DNA from: an uncultured Oscillospiraceae bacterium
GTDB taxonomy: Bacteria > Bacillota > Clostridia > Oscillospirales > Acutalibacteraceae
Direction of reading: 5' to 3'
DNA: 23,356 nucleotides
Assembly: GCA_900547445.1 (NCBI GenBank)
Contig: URGJ01000022.1
Location: 1 to 23,356, forward strand
Positions 1-7,574 of this stretch are shown in pieces; position 1 is the first letter of the stretch; every line of letters begins with the position of its first letter. The notes beneath the pieces were generated by a model. It was not told where the DNA came from, searched no databases, and worked only from the letters and a program-made list of their open reading frames with translations. Position numbers and translations under genes: made by a program.

Positions 1-488
1 CCGCCGCAAAGGGGCTTGCCGCGCCGAAGGCTCTCCCCTGCGCCGCGGTTTCCACACTTTACTCTATGGCTTATAATTTTGCCGATACCGACTGCCTTCT
101 CTGCGCGGTTATGGACGCAAGATGCAATCAGGTTTACAACGCGGTTTTCGATATTGAGGGCGGAAAAATCAATAGACTTTGTGCAGACAGGGCGATTTTG
201 TGCGAAGAATTAGCCGAAGAATTAAAAAAAATGTCGCAAAACACAAATAAGTGTGTTATAATAGTGGGTGACGGTACGGAGGTTTTCTATCCGTTTGCAA
301 CGGATATTCCGAATATTAAAAAATCGGGAGAAAACAACCGCTACCAAAACGCGGTATCGGTAGGTCTTGCCGCCGAGGATATGTTTTTAAACGGCAAAAC
401 AGTTTCGCCCGAGGAATTACTGCCTGTCTATCTGCGGCTTCCGCAGGCGGAAAGAGAACTAAAAAAGAAAAAAGAGGGAAATGTATGA
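1..488 (+). CDS. tsaB: tRNA threonylcarbamoyladenosine biosynthesis protein TsaB, C-terminal part (5' end outside window)
   Basis: The reading frame is open from the left edge (codons start at position 3), so only the C-terminal ~160 residues are visible. TsaB is the non-catalytic partner of TsaD; with TsaE it transfers threonylcarbamoyl-AMP to A37 of ANN-decoding tRNAs in the cytoplasm. The visible start reads KGLAAPKALPCAAVSTLYSM, matching the conserved region after the TsaB ASKHA fold core. The C-terminus PVYLRLPQAERELKKKK is the characteristic TsaB tail. An internal ATG at 66 exists but is not the start, because homology continues upstream of it. The stop overlaps the rpiB start by 4 nt (ATGA at 485-488), which implies translational coupling. 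The upstream partners usually found nearby (tsaE, rimI, tsaD) cannot be checked here. Confidence 0.88.
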   Translation, partial: AAKGLAAPKALPCAAVSTLYSMAYNFADTDCLLCAVMDARCNQVYNAVFDIEGGKINRLCADRAILCEELAEELKKMSQNTNKCVIIVGDGTEVFYPFATDIPNIKKSGENNRYQNAVSVGLAAEDMFLNGKTVSPEELLPVYLRLPQAERELKKKKEGNV

Positions 489-934
489 AAATTGCAATAG
501 GCTGTGACCACGGTGGCTTTGAACACAAAAACGCGATTGCCGAGCATTTAAAGGAACGCGGCTTCGAGGTGACCGATTTCGGAATTTACGAAAACAAGTC
601 GGTTGATTACCCCGAAATCGCCCTGAAGGTTGCGAACAGCGTAGCCTCGGGCGAAAACACACTCGGTATACTTGTATGCGGTACAGGTATAGGAATGTCT
701 ATGGCAGCAAACAAGGTAAACGGCATTCGCGCCGCCGCAGTAAGCGACCATTTTTCCGCAAAATACACAAGACTCCACAACAACGCAAATATTCTATGCC
801 TTGGCGGCAGGGTTATCGGCATAGGCACGGCTTTAGAGCTTTCCAACCTATTTGTTGATACAGAATACGAGGGCGGACGGCACCAAAAACGCCTCGATAT
901 GATTACCGAAATTGAAAATTCACAGAAAAAATAA
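485..934 (+). CDS. rpiB: ribose-5-phosphate isomerase B
   Basis: This gene encodes the RpiB/LacAB-type isomerase that interconverts ribulose 5-phosphate and ribose 5-phosphate in the pentose phosphate pathway, feeding PRPP synthesis. The 149-residue product has normal family length. It begins MKIAIGCDHGG, with Asp8-His9 of the phosphate/substrate site. The catalytic cysteine is Cys65 in VCGTGIGMS. The ring-opening histidine lies in RLHNNANILCLGGR near residue 98. The phosphosugar theme fits its position before upp, a PRPP-using enzyme, although operon partners here may only be co-transcribed. Its start overlaps the tsaB stop by 4 nt and its own stop is 20 nt before upp. RpiB is distinguished from LacA/LacB by the catalytic Cys and the single-gene context. 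Confidence 0.95.
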   Translation: MKIAIGCDHGGFEHKNAIAEHLKERGFEVTDFGIYENKSVDYPEIALKVANSVASGENTLGILVCGTGIGMSMAANKVNGIRAAAVSDHFSAKYTRLHNNANILCLGGRVIGIGTALELSNLFVDTEYEGGRHQKRLDMITEIENSQKK

Positions 935-954
935 TTCTACGGAGGAATTTTAAA

Positions 955-1587
955 ATGAAAGACAACGTATTTATTATGGACCACCCGCTAATTCAGCACA
1001 AGCTTTCCATTCTGCGCGATGAAAAGACGGGCTCAAAGCAGTTCAGAGAGCTTATAAGCGAAATCGCAATGCTTATGTGCTATGAGTCAACACGAGACCT
1101 CCCACTTACCGAGGTTGAGACCAAAACCCCCGTTGCAACCGCTAAAACCAAGGTTTTGGCAGGCAGAAAAATGGCGTTTGTTCCCATTCTCCGCGCGGGA
1201 CTCGGTATGGTGGACGGCGTTTTAAGCCTTATCCCCGCCGCGAGGGTAGGTCACATCGGAATGTACCGCGACCCCGAAACCCACAAGCCTGTTGACTATT
1301 ACTGCAAGCTCCCCTCCGACCTTAACGAGCGCGACGTATTCGTGCTTGACCCGATGTTGGCGACCGGCGGAAGCGCTATTGACGCGGTTTCAAGAATCAA
1401 GGAATTTAACCCTAAGCGCATTAAATTTATGTGCATTATAGCCGCCCCCGAGGGAATCGAAGCCTTCACAGCCGCGCACCCCGACGTTCCCGTATACTGC
1501 GCGGGTCTTGACGACCATTTAAATGAGCATTGCTACATTGTCCCCGGTCTCGGCGACGCAGGCGACCGTATTTTCGGTACAAAATAA
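955..1587 (+). CDS. upp: uracil phosphoribosyltransferase
   Basis: Upp converts uracil and PRPP to UMP in pyrimidine salvage. The 210-residue product has the standard length. The PRPP-binding loop VLDPMLATGGSA lies at residues 130-141. The uracil-binding C-terminus reads YIVPGLGDAGDRIFGTK, and the N-terminal segment has the usual HPLIQHKLSILRD. A strong Shine-Dalgarno GGAGGA at 941-946 sits 8 nt before the ATG. It is the last gene of the tsaB-rpiB-upp run and is followed within 20 nt by a strong hairpin, then by the convergent proC. No pyrR-type attenuator is visible before it, so it is probably transcribed with the upstream genes. Confidence 0.96.
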   Translation: MKDNVFIMDHPLIQHKLSILRDEKTGSKQFRELISEIAMLMCYESTRDLPLTEVETKTPVATAKTKVLAGRKMAFVPILRAGLGMVDGVLSLIPAARVGHIGMYRDPETHKPVDYYCKLPSDLNERDVFVLDPMLATGGSAIDAVSRIKEFNPKRIKFMCIIAAPEGIEAFTAAHPDVPVYCAGLDDHLNEHCYIVPGLGDAGDRIFGTK

Positions 1588-1605
1588 GCTTGATTGAAAA
1601 ACTTT

Positions 1606-1633
1606 TCGCGCCCGTGCAAAAGCACGGGCGCGA
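1606..1633. terminator. convergent intrinsic terminator between upp and proC
   Basis: An 11-bp perfect G+C-rich stem (1607-1617 with 1622-1632) closes on an AAAA loop, with one more T-A pair at 1606/1633. It lies between the ends of two convergent genes (upp ends at 1587, proC at 1647). On the plus strand it is followed by the A/T-rich ATTATTCT. On the minus strand it is followed by AAAAGTTTTTC, a somewhat better U-run. Neither tail is a perfect poly-U, so it probably serves both directions imperfectly. Confidence 0.8.
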
Positions 1634-1646
1634 TTATTCTAAATAC

Positions 1647-2453
1647 TTATTTTATACCCTTTGTCTTATCAAACGCCGCCTTGACCGCGTCCATTACCGC
1701 TCCCCTAAAGCCCGCGTTTTCGAGGGCGTGTACCCCTGCAATCGTGGTGCCTCCCGGACTGCAAACCTCGTCCTTTAGCTGTTCGGGGTGCTTTTCGGAC
1801 TCCAAAATCAGTCTTGCCGAGCCTACAAGAGTCTGTGCCGCGTAACGCGCCGCCTTATCACGCGGCAGTCCGCACTCAACCGCACCGTCCGCAAGAGCAT
1901 TAGCAAACAAATAAATAAAGGCAGGACCGCAGCCCGAAACCGCACAGGCGGCGTCGATTAAATTCTCGTCAAGTCTGTCCAAAATACCTACATTACGCAT
2001 ACAATTTGAAAAGTCGGTGATTTCGTCCATAAAAACATCTTCGGAAACAGCATAAGGTACAACTCCCTCGCCTATAGCAACAGGAGTATTCGGCATTATC
2101 CTGATTACGGGATACTTTGCCCCAAGCATTTCATTAATTGAATAGGTTGTAATCCCTGCCGCCATTGTCACAAGCACAAAGCGGTCGGTGCGTTCGGCTA
2201 AGGTCTCAGCTATGCCGTCAAGCATAGATTTCATCATCTGCGGCTTTACGCCGAGGAAAATATACTGTGCGCCCCTTGCTACCGCTTTATTATCCGCCGC
2301 GCGGCAATTAAGCTCCGCCGCTAAGGTCTGCGCCTTTTGCACTGTTCTGTTTGAAAGCATAACCTCGTGACCCGGAACCGTCTTTCTAAGCGCGCGCGCT
2401 AAAGCCGCGCCCATATTGCCCGTGCCTATAAAACCGAATTTTACTTCTGACAT
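1647..2453 (-). CDS. proC: pyrroline-5-carboxylate reductase
   Basis: ProC catalyses the last step of proline synthesis, NAD(P)H-dependent reduction of 1-pyrroline-5-carboxylate to proline. The 268-residue product has normal length. An N-terminal Rossmann motif GTGNMG lies at residues 10-15, RIMPNTP at 118-124 and SGCGPAFIY at 173-181. The C-terminal P5CR family signature LKDEVCSPGGTTIAG spans about 226-240. It is the third gene of the proB-proA-proC operon: its start is 9 nt after the proA stop, with a modest AGG-type ribosome site overlapping that stop. Family members act as cytoplasmic oligomers. Confidence 0.96.
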   Translation of the reverse strand: MSEVKFGFIGTGNMGAALARALRKTVPGHEVMLSNRTVQKAQTLAAELNCRAADNKAVARGAQYIFLGVKPQMMKSMLDGIAETLAERTDRFVLVTMAAGITTYSINEMLGAKYPVIRIMPNTPVAIGEGVVPYAVSEDVFMDEITDFSNCMRNVGILDRLDENLIDAACAVSGCGPAFIYLFANALADGAVECGLPRDKAARYAAQTLVGSARLILESEKHPEQLKDEVCSPGGTTIAGVHALENAGFRGAVMDAVKAAFDKTKGIK

Positions 2454-2462
2454 ATTACTTAC

Positions 2463-3695
2463 CTACCTTATCTGTCCGTTTCCGTGAATGATATATTTAT
2501 ATGTGTTAAGCTCGTTAAGCCCCATAGGTCCTCTTGCGTGAAGCTTTTGGGTGGAAATACCCATTTCACAGCCGAGCCCGAACTCGCCGCCGTCGGTAAA
2601 TCGGGTTGAGCAGTTTACATAAACCGCCGCAGAGTCCACCCTCGATGTGAAATAATCCGCCGCCTGACTATCTTCGGTTATAATGCTTTCGCTGTGGTGG
2701 GTCGAATGCTTGGCTATATGCGAAACCGCCTCTTTTACATCGGCTACTACCTTTACAGCCATTATGTAATCCAAAAACTCGGTATCAAAATCCTTTTCAC
2801 CTGCAGGGGTTGCGTTTATTATACCGCAAACCTCTTTATCGCCCCGTATTTCGGCGCGCCCCTTAAAGCTTTCGGAAAGCAAGGGAAGAAATTTATCCGC
2901 AATATCGCGGTTTACAAGGCAAACCTCCGCCGCATTGCAGACAGAGGGACGGCTCGTTTTGGCGTTATCCACAATACTTACCGCCTTATCTAAATCCGCC
3001 GCCTTATCAATATAAATATGGCAAATACCGGTTCCCGTTTCAATCACGGGCACGGTCGCGTTTTGAACACAGGCGGAAATAAGTCCCTTACCTCCGCGCG
3101 GAATCAGCAAATCAATATATCCGTTCGCCGTCATAAGTGCGTTTGCGCTGTCACGGGAGATATCCTCAACGAGGTTTACATAATCCTTACTTACCCCCGA
3201 TTTTTCAAGTCCGTCCTTAAGGGCTTTAACCACGGCATAGGCGCTGGAAAAAGCCTCCTTACCGCTTCTCAGGACGCATACATTCCCGCTTTTAAAGCAA
3301 AGCGCCGCCGCGTCCGAGGTAACGTTCGGTCTGCTCTCATAAATAATAGCCACCACGCCTAACGGCACGGAGACCTTTTCGATTTTAAGTCCGTTTTCGC
3401 GGGTTGTTTCGGAAATAACGCGGCCTACAGGATCTGGCAGCTTTGCTACTTCTCTTATACCGTCCGCCATAGCGACTATTCTTTTTTCATCAAGACGAAG
3501 ACGGTCGAGCATAACCTCGCTTATCTTACCCTTAGCGTTAATTAGGTCGGTTTCATTTGCCGCTAAAATATCCGTAGTGTGAAAAATAAGCGCGTCCGCC
3601 ATATTTAATAGGACGGCGTTTTTCTTTTCTGTACTGAGCGGAGCTTCAAGCGAAGCAGATTTCGCCCTTTTTAAAATTACAGAGGTTTCGGTCAT
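2463..3695 (-). CDS. proA: glutamate-5-semialdehyde dehydrogenase (gamma-glutamyl phosphate reductase)
   Basis: ProA reduces gamma-glutamyl phosphate with NADPH to glutamate 5-semialdehyde, which cyclises to the ProC substrate. The 410-residue product has typical length and the aldehyde dehydrogenase fold. Recognisable blocks are PLGVVAIIYESRPNVT at 111-126, VIETGTGICHIYID at about 217-230, and the catalytic cysteine Cys253 in RPSVCNAAE. The C-terminal part contains the family segment RGPMGLNELNTYKYI. The ATG overlaps the proB stop by 4 nt (ATGA), a coupling expected for enzymes that must pass on the labile acyl phosphate. Confidence 0.97.
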   Translation of the reverse strand: MTETSVILKRAKSASLEAPLSTEKKNAVLLNMADALIFHTTDILAANETDLINAKGKISEVMLDRLRLDEKRIVAMADGIREVAKLPDPVGRVISETTRENGLKIEKVSVPLGVVAIIYESRPNVTSDAAALCFKSGNVCVLRSGKEAFSSAYAVVKALKDGLEKSGVSKDYVNLVEDISRDSANALMTANGYIDLLIPRGGKGLISACVQNATVPVIETGTGICHIYIDKAADLDKAVSIVDNAKTSRPSVCNAAEVCLVNRDIADKFLPLLSESFKGRAEIRGDKEVCGIINATPAGEKDFDTEFLDYIMAVKVVADVKEAVSHIAKHSTHHSESIITEDSQAADYFTSRVDSAAVYVNCSTRFTDGGEFGLGCEMGISTQKLHARGPMGLNELNTYKYIIHGNGQIR

Positions 3696-4471
3696 TGCTT
3701 TTCTACCTTTCTTGCAACAAATCTTGTGCCCGCGGGCTTACCCTCGACAATATCGTAAAGGATGTGGGGCTCTTTACCGTTGGCAATTATCATATCGATC
3801 CCCGCTTCGGTCGCAATTTTAGCCGCCTTTATCTTGGTAGCCATTCCGCCCGTGCCGAATTTACTGCCCGCACCGCCCGTCATACTTTCGATTTCGGGGG
3901 TGATTTCCTCAACCCGTTCCAGTAAAACCGCGTTTTTATCGGTACGCGGATCGGCGGTGAAAAGCCCGTCTATATCGGAAAGAAGTATCAGCAAATCTGC
4001 GTTTATCGCCGTTGCGACGATAGCTCCCAAAGTATCGTTATCCCCTATTACAATCTCGTCTGTCGCAATGGAGTCATTCTCATTTATAATAGGTATGGCG
4101 CCGAGATCAAGCAGTCTGCACATAGTGTTTTCAAAATTCGCCTTGCGCTCCTTGTGCTCTATATCCTCGCCCGTAATCAAAATCTGCGCTACGGTGTGGT
4201 TGTACTCGGAAAACAGCTTGTCATATGTATACATAAGCTCGCACTGACCAACCGCCGCAGCCGCCTGCTTTGTCGGAATGTCCGACGGCTTTTCGGAAAG
4301 CGAAAGCTTACCCGCCCCCATTCCTATAGCACCCGAGGAGACCAGTATAACCTGATTGCCCGCGTTTTTAAGGTCGCTCATAACCTTGCAAAGCTCCTCT
4401 ACCCTTCTTATATTAAGAAGTCCCGATTTATGAGCTAAGGTAGATGTTCCGATTTTAATTACAATACGCAT
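3692..4471 (-). CDS. proB: glutamate 5-kinase, short form without PUA domain
   Basis: ProB phosphorylates glutamate to gamma-glutamyl phosphate, the committed and normally proline-inhibited step of proline synthesis. The product is 259 residues long, against about 367 in E. coli. Only the amino-acid-kinase domain is present: KIGTST at 6-11, LVSSGAIG at 43-50, NENDSI at 130-135, GDNDTLGA at 143-150, and a glycine-rich GAGSKFGTGGMATK loop near 200. The C-terminal PUA domain is absent. The chain ends naturally just after the kinase domain and runs straight into proA, so this is a short family form and not a truncation by mutation. A GGAG ribosome site precedes the ATG. It is the first gene of proBAC, with a promoter in 4472-4540. 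Confidence 0.95.
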   Translation of the reverse strand: MRIVIKIGTSTLAHKSGLLNIRRVEELCKVMSDLKNAGNQVILVSSGAIGMGAGKLSLSEKPSDIPTKQAAAAVGQCELMYTYDKLFSEYNHTVAQILITGEDIEHKERKANFENTMCRLLDLGAIPIINENDSIATDEIVIGDNDTLGAIVATAINADLLILLSDIDGLFTADPRTDKNAVLLERVEEITPEIESMTGGAGSKFGTGGMATKIKAAKIATEAGIDMIIANGKEPHILYDIVEGKPAGTRFVARKVEKQ

Positions 4472-4503
4472 TTTTTTACTCCGTTTAGTTTTCTTGTATA
4501 GTC

Positions 4504-4532
4504 ATTATAACTTATATTTAAATTAATTACCA
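4504..4532 (-). promoter_or_regulatory. probable proBAC promoter
   Basis: Reading leftward, a consensus -10 box TATAAT (4509 down to 4504) lies about 33 nt upstream of the proB ATG. The best-spaced -35 hexamer is a weak TGGTAA (4532-4527, 17-bp spacer). A better-looking TTGATA at 4545-4540 is too far away (30 nt). I see no T-box, riboswitch or attenuator hairpin in the short leader. The -10 call is firmer than the -35. Confidence 0.5.
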
Positions 4533-4601
4533 TATTTTTTATCAATTTTTTTCACATAAAAATGACTTTTGATTTTTATTATTTATTTTTTCCAAAAATT
4601 C

Positions 4602-4630
4602 TTGACTTCAACGCTTTAAAGTGATATACT
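4602..4630 (+). promoter_or_regulatory. sigma-A-type promoter of the ABC transporter genes
   Basis: TTGACT (4602-4607) and TATACT (4625-4630) are separated by exactly 17 bp, each one base off consensus. A start near 4637 would give a leader of only about 27 nt, carrying the strong ribosome site AAGGAGAG (4648-4655) 8 nt before the ATG at 4664. That leader is too short for a T-box or riboswitch, so any control would act at the promoter. Confidence 0.8.
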
Positions 4631-4663
4631 TTTATCATATTAAATCTAAGGAGAGACAGATTT

Positions 4664-5635
4664 ATGAAAATGAAAAAAATCTTATCCGCCGTTATGGCAC
4701 TTACCCTTGCGGCGGCAACCTGCGTTTCCCTTTCGGGATGCGGTAAAAAATCGGCAAAGTACACAGTCGGCATCTGCCAATTAGTTCAGCATGACGCGCT
4801 CGATGCTGCTACTAAGGGCTTTAAGGATGTTCTTAAAGAGAAATTGGGCGACGATGTTGAGTTTGACGAGCAGAACGCCGCTAACGATTCGGCAACCTGC
4901 GCTACTATCGCCAACCAATTTGTTTCAAACAAGGTTGACCTTATTATGGCTAACGCAACCCCCGCTTTACAGGCGGCAGCCGCGGCAACCGCTGATATTC
5001 CCGTTGTCGCAACTTCTATCACCGACTACGCTACCGCGCTTGAGATAAGCGACTGGACAGGAAAAACAGGTAAAAATATCACAGGCTCTTCCGACTTAGC
5101 TCCCCTAAAGGAACAGGCGGAAATGATTAAGGAGCTCTTCCCCGAGACTAAGAAGGTCGGTATACTCTACAATTCGGGTGAGGCTAACTCCAAGTATCAG
5201 GCTACCGAGGTTACAAAGGCGCTTAAGGAGTTAGGTATCGAGGCTAAGGAATACACCAGCGCAGATTCAAACGATTTGGCATCTGTTGTTACAACCGCCT
5301 GTGCCGAGGTTGATGTTATCTACATTCCGACCGATAACACAATGGCTTCCAACACAGGAATAGTAAACAACATTGCAGAGCCGGCTAAGGTTCCGGTTGT
5401 CGCGGGCGAAGTAGGAATATGCAAGGGCTGCGGAGTTGCTACCCTTTCTATCGACTACTACAGCATCGGTAAAAAGGCGGGCGAAATGGCTTACGAGATT
5501 CTTGTAAACGGCGCAAAGCCCGGCGATATGGAAATCGAATATGCAGACGAGCTTACAAAGCAGTATATGGCTTCCCGTTGCCAAACCCTCGGCATAACCG
5601 TTCCCGATACATATGTTGCTATTGAAGAGAAATAA
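4664..5635 (+). CDS. ABC transporter substrate-binding lipoprotein (TrpX-like, ABC_sub_bind family)
   Basis: The 323-residue product is an extracellular solute-binding protein anchored to the membrane. It has a lipoprotein signal peptide: a Lys-rich start MKMKKI, a hydrophobic stretch at 6-22, then lipobox LSGC at 23-26, making Cys26 the lipidated residue. The mature part matches the ABC_sub_bind family (COG2984 type): VGICQLVQHDALDAATKGF near the start, PVVATSITDYATALE, KKVGILYNSGEANS, DVIYIPTDNTMASN and GVATLSIDYYSIGKKAG. Streptococcal relatives are called TrpX and are linked to tryptophan uptake, but most members have no known substrate. Permease and ATPase genes follow, with a hairpin between this gene and the permease. 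Family assignment is firm; the substrate is unknown. Confidence 0.88.
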   Translation: MKMKKILSAVMALTLAAATCVSLSGCGKKSAKYTVGICQLVQHDALDAATKGFKDVLKEKLGDDVEFDEQNAANDSATCATIANQFVSNKVDLIMANATPALQAAAAATADIPVVATSITDYATALEISDWTGKTGKNITGSSDLAPLKEQAEMIKELFPETKKVGILYNSGEANSKYQATEVTKALKELGIEAKEYTSADSNDLASVVTTACAEVDVIYIPTDNTMASNTGIVNNIAEPAKVPVVAGEVGICKGCGVATLSIDYYSIGKKAGEMAYEILVNGAKPGDMEIEYADELTKQYMASRCQTLGITVPDTYVAIEEK

Positions 5636-5656
5636 TTTTTTTAAATAAATGTAACG

Positions 5657-5683
5657 GCGATAAGGCGTTCTGCGCCTTATCGC
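5657..5683 (+). terminator. hairpin after the binding-protein gene (likely partial terminator or mRNA-stabilising stem)
   Basis: A perfect 11-bp stem (5657-5667 with 5673-5683) has a 5-nt loop, TTCTG, 21 nt after the lipoprotein stop. It is followed by TTATTCCTGTTTTTAT, an interrupted T-rich tail. The permease gene starts 52 nt later with no new clear promoter. The position fits leaky termination or 3'-end protection that gives more binding protein than membrane components. Confidence 0.6.
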
Positions 5684-5735
5684 TTATTCCTGTTTTTATA
5701 TCTACTATTTTTCGACCGAAAGGAAACTAAAAAAT

Positions 5736-6647
5736 ATGCTATCATTTATAAGCTCCCTGCCAGGGGCAATCGCTCAGGGCGCAGTTTGGGGAATTATGGC
5801 GGTAGGACTTTACATAACCTACAAAATACTCGACCTTGCCGACCTTACCGTTGACGGCTCGTTCGGCACGGGCGGCGCTGTGCTTGTAGTCTGCACCGCG
5901 GGCGGAATGAATATTTTTCTTTCCCTTCTTTTGGCGTTGCTCGCAGGCTGCCTCGCGGGACTGGTGACCGGAATATTTCACACAAAATTCGGTATACCCG
6001 CCATTCTTGCGGGAATACTGACTCAAATCGCGCTGTATTCCGTAAACCTCCGCATTTTGGGCGGTAAGGCAAATCAACCGCTTTCGGTCGATAAATACAA
6101 TCTGTTGATTTCTCTTAGAAATGTCAACAAATCCCTTATTGTGCTTGCAATTTTTATCGCCGTAATCATTCTTGTGCTTTACTGGTTCTTCGGCACTGAG
6201 CTTGGCCATTCGCTCCGTGCTACGGGCTGTAATCAGGCTATGGCGAGGGCAAACGGAATCAACACCTCCACAAATAAGATTATCGGCTTTGTGCTTTCAA
6301 ACGGTATTGTAGCGTTGTCGGGCGGAATGCTCGCGCAGTATCAGGGCTTCGCGGATGTAAATATGGGCAGAGGAGCTATAGTAATCGGTCTTGCGGCAAT
6401 TATTATCGGTGAGGTCGCTTTTAACAAGCTGTTTAAAAACTTTGCGTTAAAGCTTTTAGCGGCTGTATTCGGCGGAATAATCTATTATATTGTAATTACA
6501 TTTGTGCTTTGGCTGGGTCTGCCTGCTAACGACCTTAAATTACTTTCGGCGCTTGTCGTTGCCTTCTTCCTCGGTATCCCCTACTGGAAGAGCAAAATTG
6601 CCGAAAACAGAGTAAAGCCCGTTCCCGGAGGTGACACCAATGCTTGA
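5736..6647 (+). CDS. ABC transporter permease (TrpY-like, COG4120 type)
   Basis: The 303-residue product is a multi-spanning membrane protein with about eight hydrophobic helices, for example around residues 10-30, 45-80, 85-105, 133-155, 183-205, 212-230, 240-262 and 270-285. It resembles the BPD_transp_2 (branched-chain/ribose) permease class. Family-like segments are YKILDLADLTVDGSFGTGGA near 30-49, GILTQIALYSVNLRILG, and GCNQAMARANGINTS near 167-181, the likely ATPase-contact region. A modest ribosome site AAAGGAA (5719-5725) sits 10 nt before the ATG. The gene overlaps the ATPase gene by 8 nt if the latter starts at 6640. It forms the channel for the lipoprotein and ATPase on either side; the substrate is not evident. 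Confidence 0.88.
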   Translation: MLSFISSLPGAIAQGAVWGIMAVGLYITYKILDLADLTVDGSFGTGGAVLVVCTAGGMNIFLSLLLALLAGCLAGLVTGIFHTKFGIPAILAGILTQIALYSVNLRILGGKANQPLSVDKYNLLISLRNVNKSLIVLAIFIAVIILVLYWFFGTELGHSLRATGCNQAMARANGINTSTNKIIGFVLSNGIVALSGGMLAQYQGFADVNMGRGAIVIGLAAIIIGEVAFNKLFKNFALKLLAAVFGGIIYYIVITFVLWLGLPANDLKLLSALVVAFFLGIPYWKSKIAENRVKPVPGGDTNA

Positions 6648-7434
6648 AATTAAAAATGTATACAAAACCTTTAACCCCGGCACAATAAACGAAAAGCGTG
6701 CCCTTAACGGCCTTAATCTCACCCTTAACGATGGTGACTTTGTAACCGTTATCGGCGGTAACGGCGCGGGAAAATCCACAATGCTTAATATGGTGGCGGG
6801 CGTTTACCCCGTTGACAGCGGCTCAATCATAATTGACGGCACAGATGTCACCCGACTTCCCGAGCATAAAAGAGCCAAATATTTAGGCAGGGTTTTCCAA
6901 GATCCGATGATGGGTACCGCCGCGGATATGTGGATTGAGGAAAATATGGCGCTTGCAAGCCGCAGAGGTCAGGCAAGAGGACTTAAGTGGGCGATAAGCA
7001 AGGCAGAGCGAGAACAGTTTAAAGAAATGTTAAGCGAGCTTGATTTAGGGCTCGAAAACCGCCTTTCGGCTAAGGTAGGCTTACTTTCGGGCGGTCAGAG
7101 ACAGGCGCTCACCCTTTTAATGGCGGTTATGAAAAAGCCGAAGCTTTTACTTCTTGACGAGCATACAGCGGCGCTTGACCCTAAAACCGCCGCTAAGGTG
7201 TTAGCCCTTTCGGATAAATTTATCGAAGAGGGTCATCTTACCGCAATGATGGTTACCCACAATATGAAGGACGCGATTGCCCACGGCAACCGTCTTATAA
7301 TGATGAACAACGGTCAGATAATCCTTGATGTTTCGGGCGAGGAAAAGAAAAAGCTTACGGTTGAATACCTCCTCGAAGCCTTCACAAAGCTAAGCGGCTC
7401 CGAATTTGCAAACGACCGCGCATTGCTTTCGTAA
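6640..7434 (+). CDS. ABC transporter ATP-binding protein (TrpZ-like, COG1101 type)
   Basis: This is the cytoplasmic ATPase subunit of the importer, 264 residues. In order it shows Walker A GGNGAGKST at 39-47, Q-loop VFQDPMMG near 85-92, signature LSGGQRQ at 149-155, Walker B LLLLDE at 169-174 followed by HTAALD, and the switch histidine His207 in MMVTHN. All motifs are intact. I chose the ATG at 6640 over an in-frame GTG at 6631, because the GTG lies inside the Shine-Dalgarno GGAGGTG (6627-6633), which is well spaced for 6640, and because the family begins MLEIKNVYKTF. It overlaps the permease stop by 8 nt. No strong terminator follows before the purine promoter at 7527. Confidence 0.93.
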   Translation: MLEIKNVYKTFNPGTINEKRALNGLNLTLNDGDFVTVIGGNGAGKSTMLNMVAGVYPVDSGSIIIDGTDVTRLPEHKRAKYLGRVFQDPMMGTAADMWIEENMALASRRGQARGLKWAISKAEREQFKEMLSELDLGLENRLSAKVGLLSGGQRQALTLLMAVMKKPKLLLLDEHTAALDPKTAAKVLALSDKFIEEGHLTAMMVTHNMKDAIAHGNRLIMMNNGQIILDVSGEEKKKLTVEYLLEAFTKLSGSEFANDRALLS

Positions 7435-7526
7435 TTAAATAATTTATCCATAATCAATATGTATTTTCTATATACCTAATATGCAATTTTAAAAGTAAAT
7501 TTTCGATAAAAATTCGATTTCGGCGA

Positions 7527-7556
7527 TTGACAAAATATAAAGCGGTGTGTTATAAT
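7527..7556 (+). promoter_or_regulatory. consensus promoter of the purine operon
   Basis: TTGACA (7527-7532) and TATAAT (7551-7556) are both perfect consensus hexamers with an 18-bp spacer, and a TGT just before the -10 adds an extended -10 element. Transcription should start near 7562-7564, about 12 nt before the riboswitch P1 stem. Such a strong promoter implies that control is exerted mainly downstream, by the riboswitch. Confidence 0.9.
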
Positions 7557-7574
7557 CAAGACATACAATATATA

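Noticed and set aside
66..488. TsaB as a complete 140-residue gene starting at 66
   Set aside because: The frame stays open to the window's left edge with TsaB-like sequence upstream, so the ATG is internal and the gene is cut by the window.
2694..3362. Open frames antisense to proA (99 and 114 codons), and similar antisense frames over purF, purL and fhs
   Set aside because: They lie wholly inside well-conserved genes, have no good ribosome sites or recognisable motifs, and are explained by codon composition.
4472..4663. T-box or riboswitch in the divergent region, suspected because the transporter is TrpXYZ-like and proB is amino-acid related
   Set aside because: Both leaders are only about 25-35 nt long, and no T-box sequence (TGGNACCGCG-like) or G+C-rich stems are present.
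6631..6639. GTG start for the ABC ATPase gene
   Set aside because: The GTG is inside the ribosome-binding site GGAGGTG. The ATG at 6640 is correctly spaced and matches the family N-terminus.
7502..7523. Three TTCG repeats (7502, 7513, 7519) just upstream of the purine -35 box, considered as a PurR PurBox
   Set aside because: A PurBox pair is two inverted CGAA-centred elements about 16-17 nt apart. These copies are all in the same orientation, with spacings of 11 and 6, and lack the flanking consensus.
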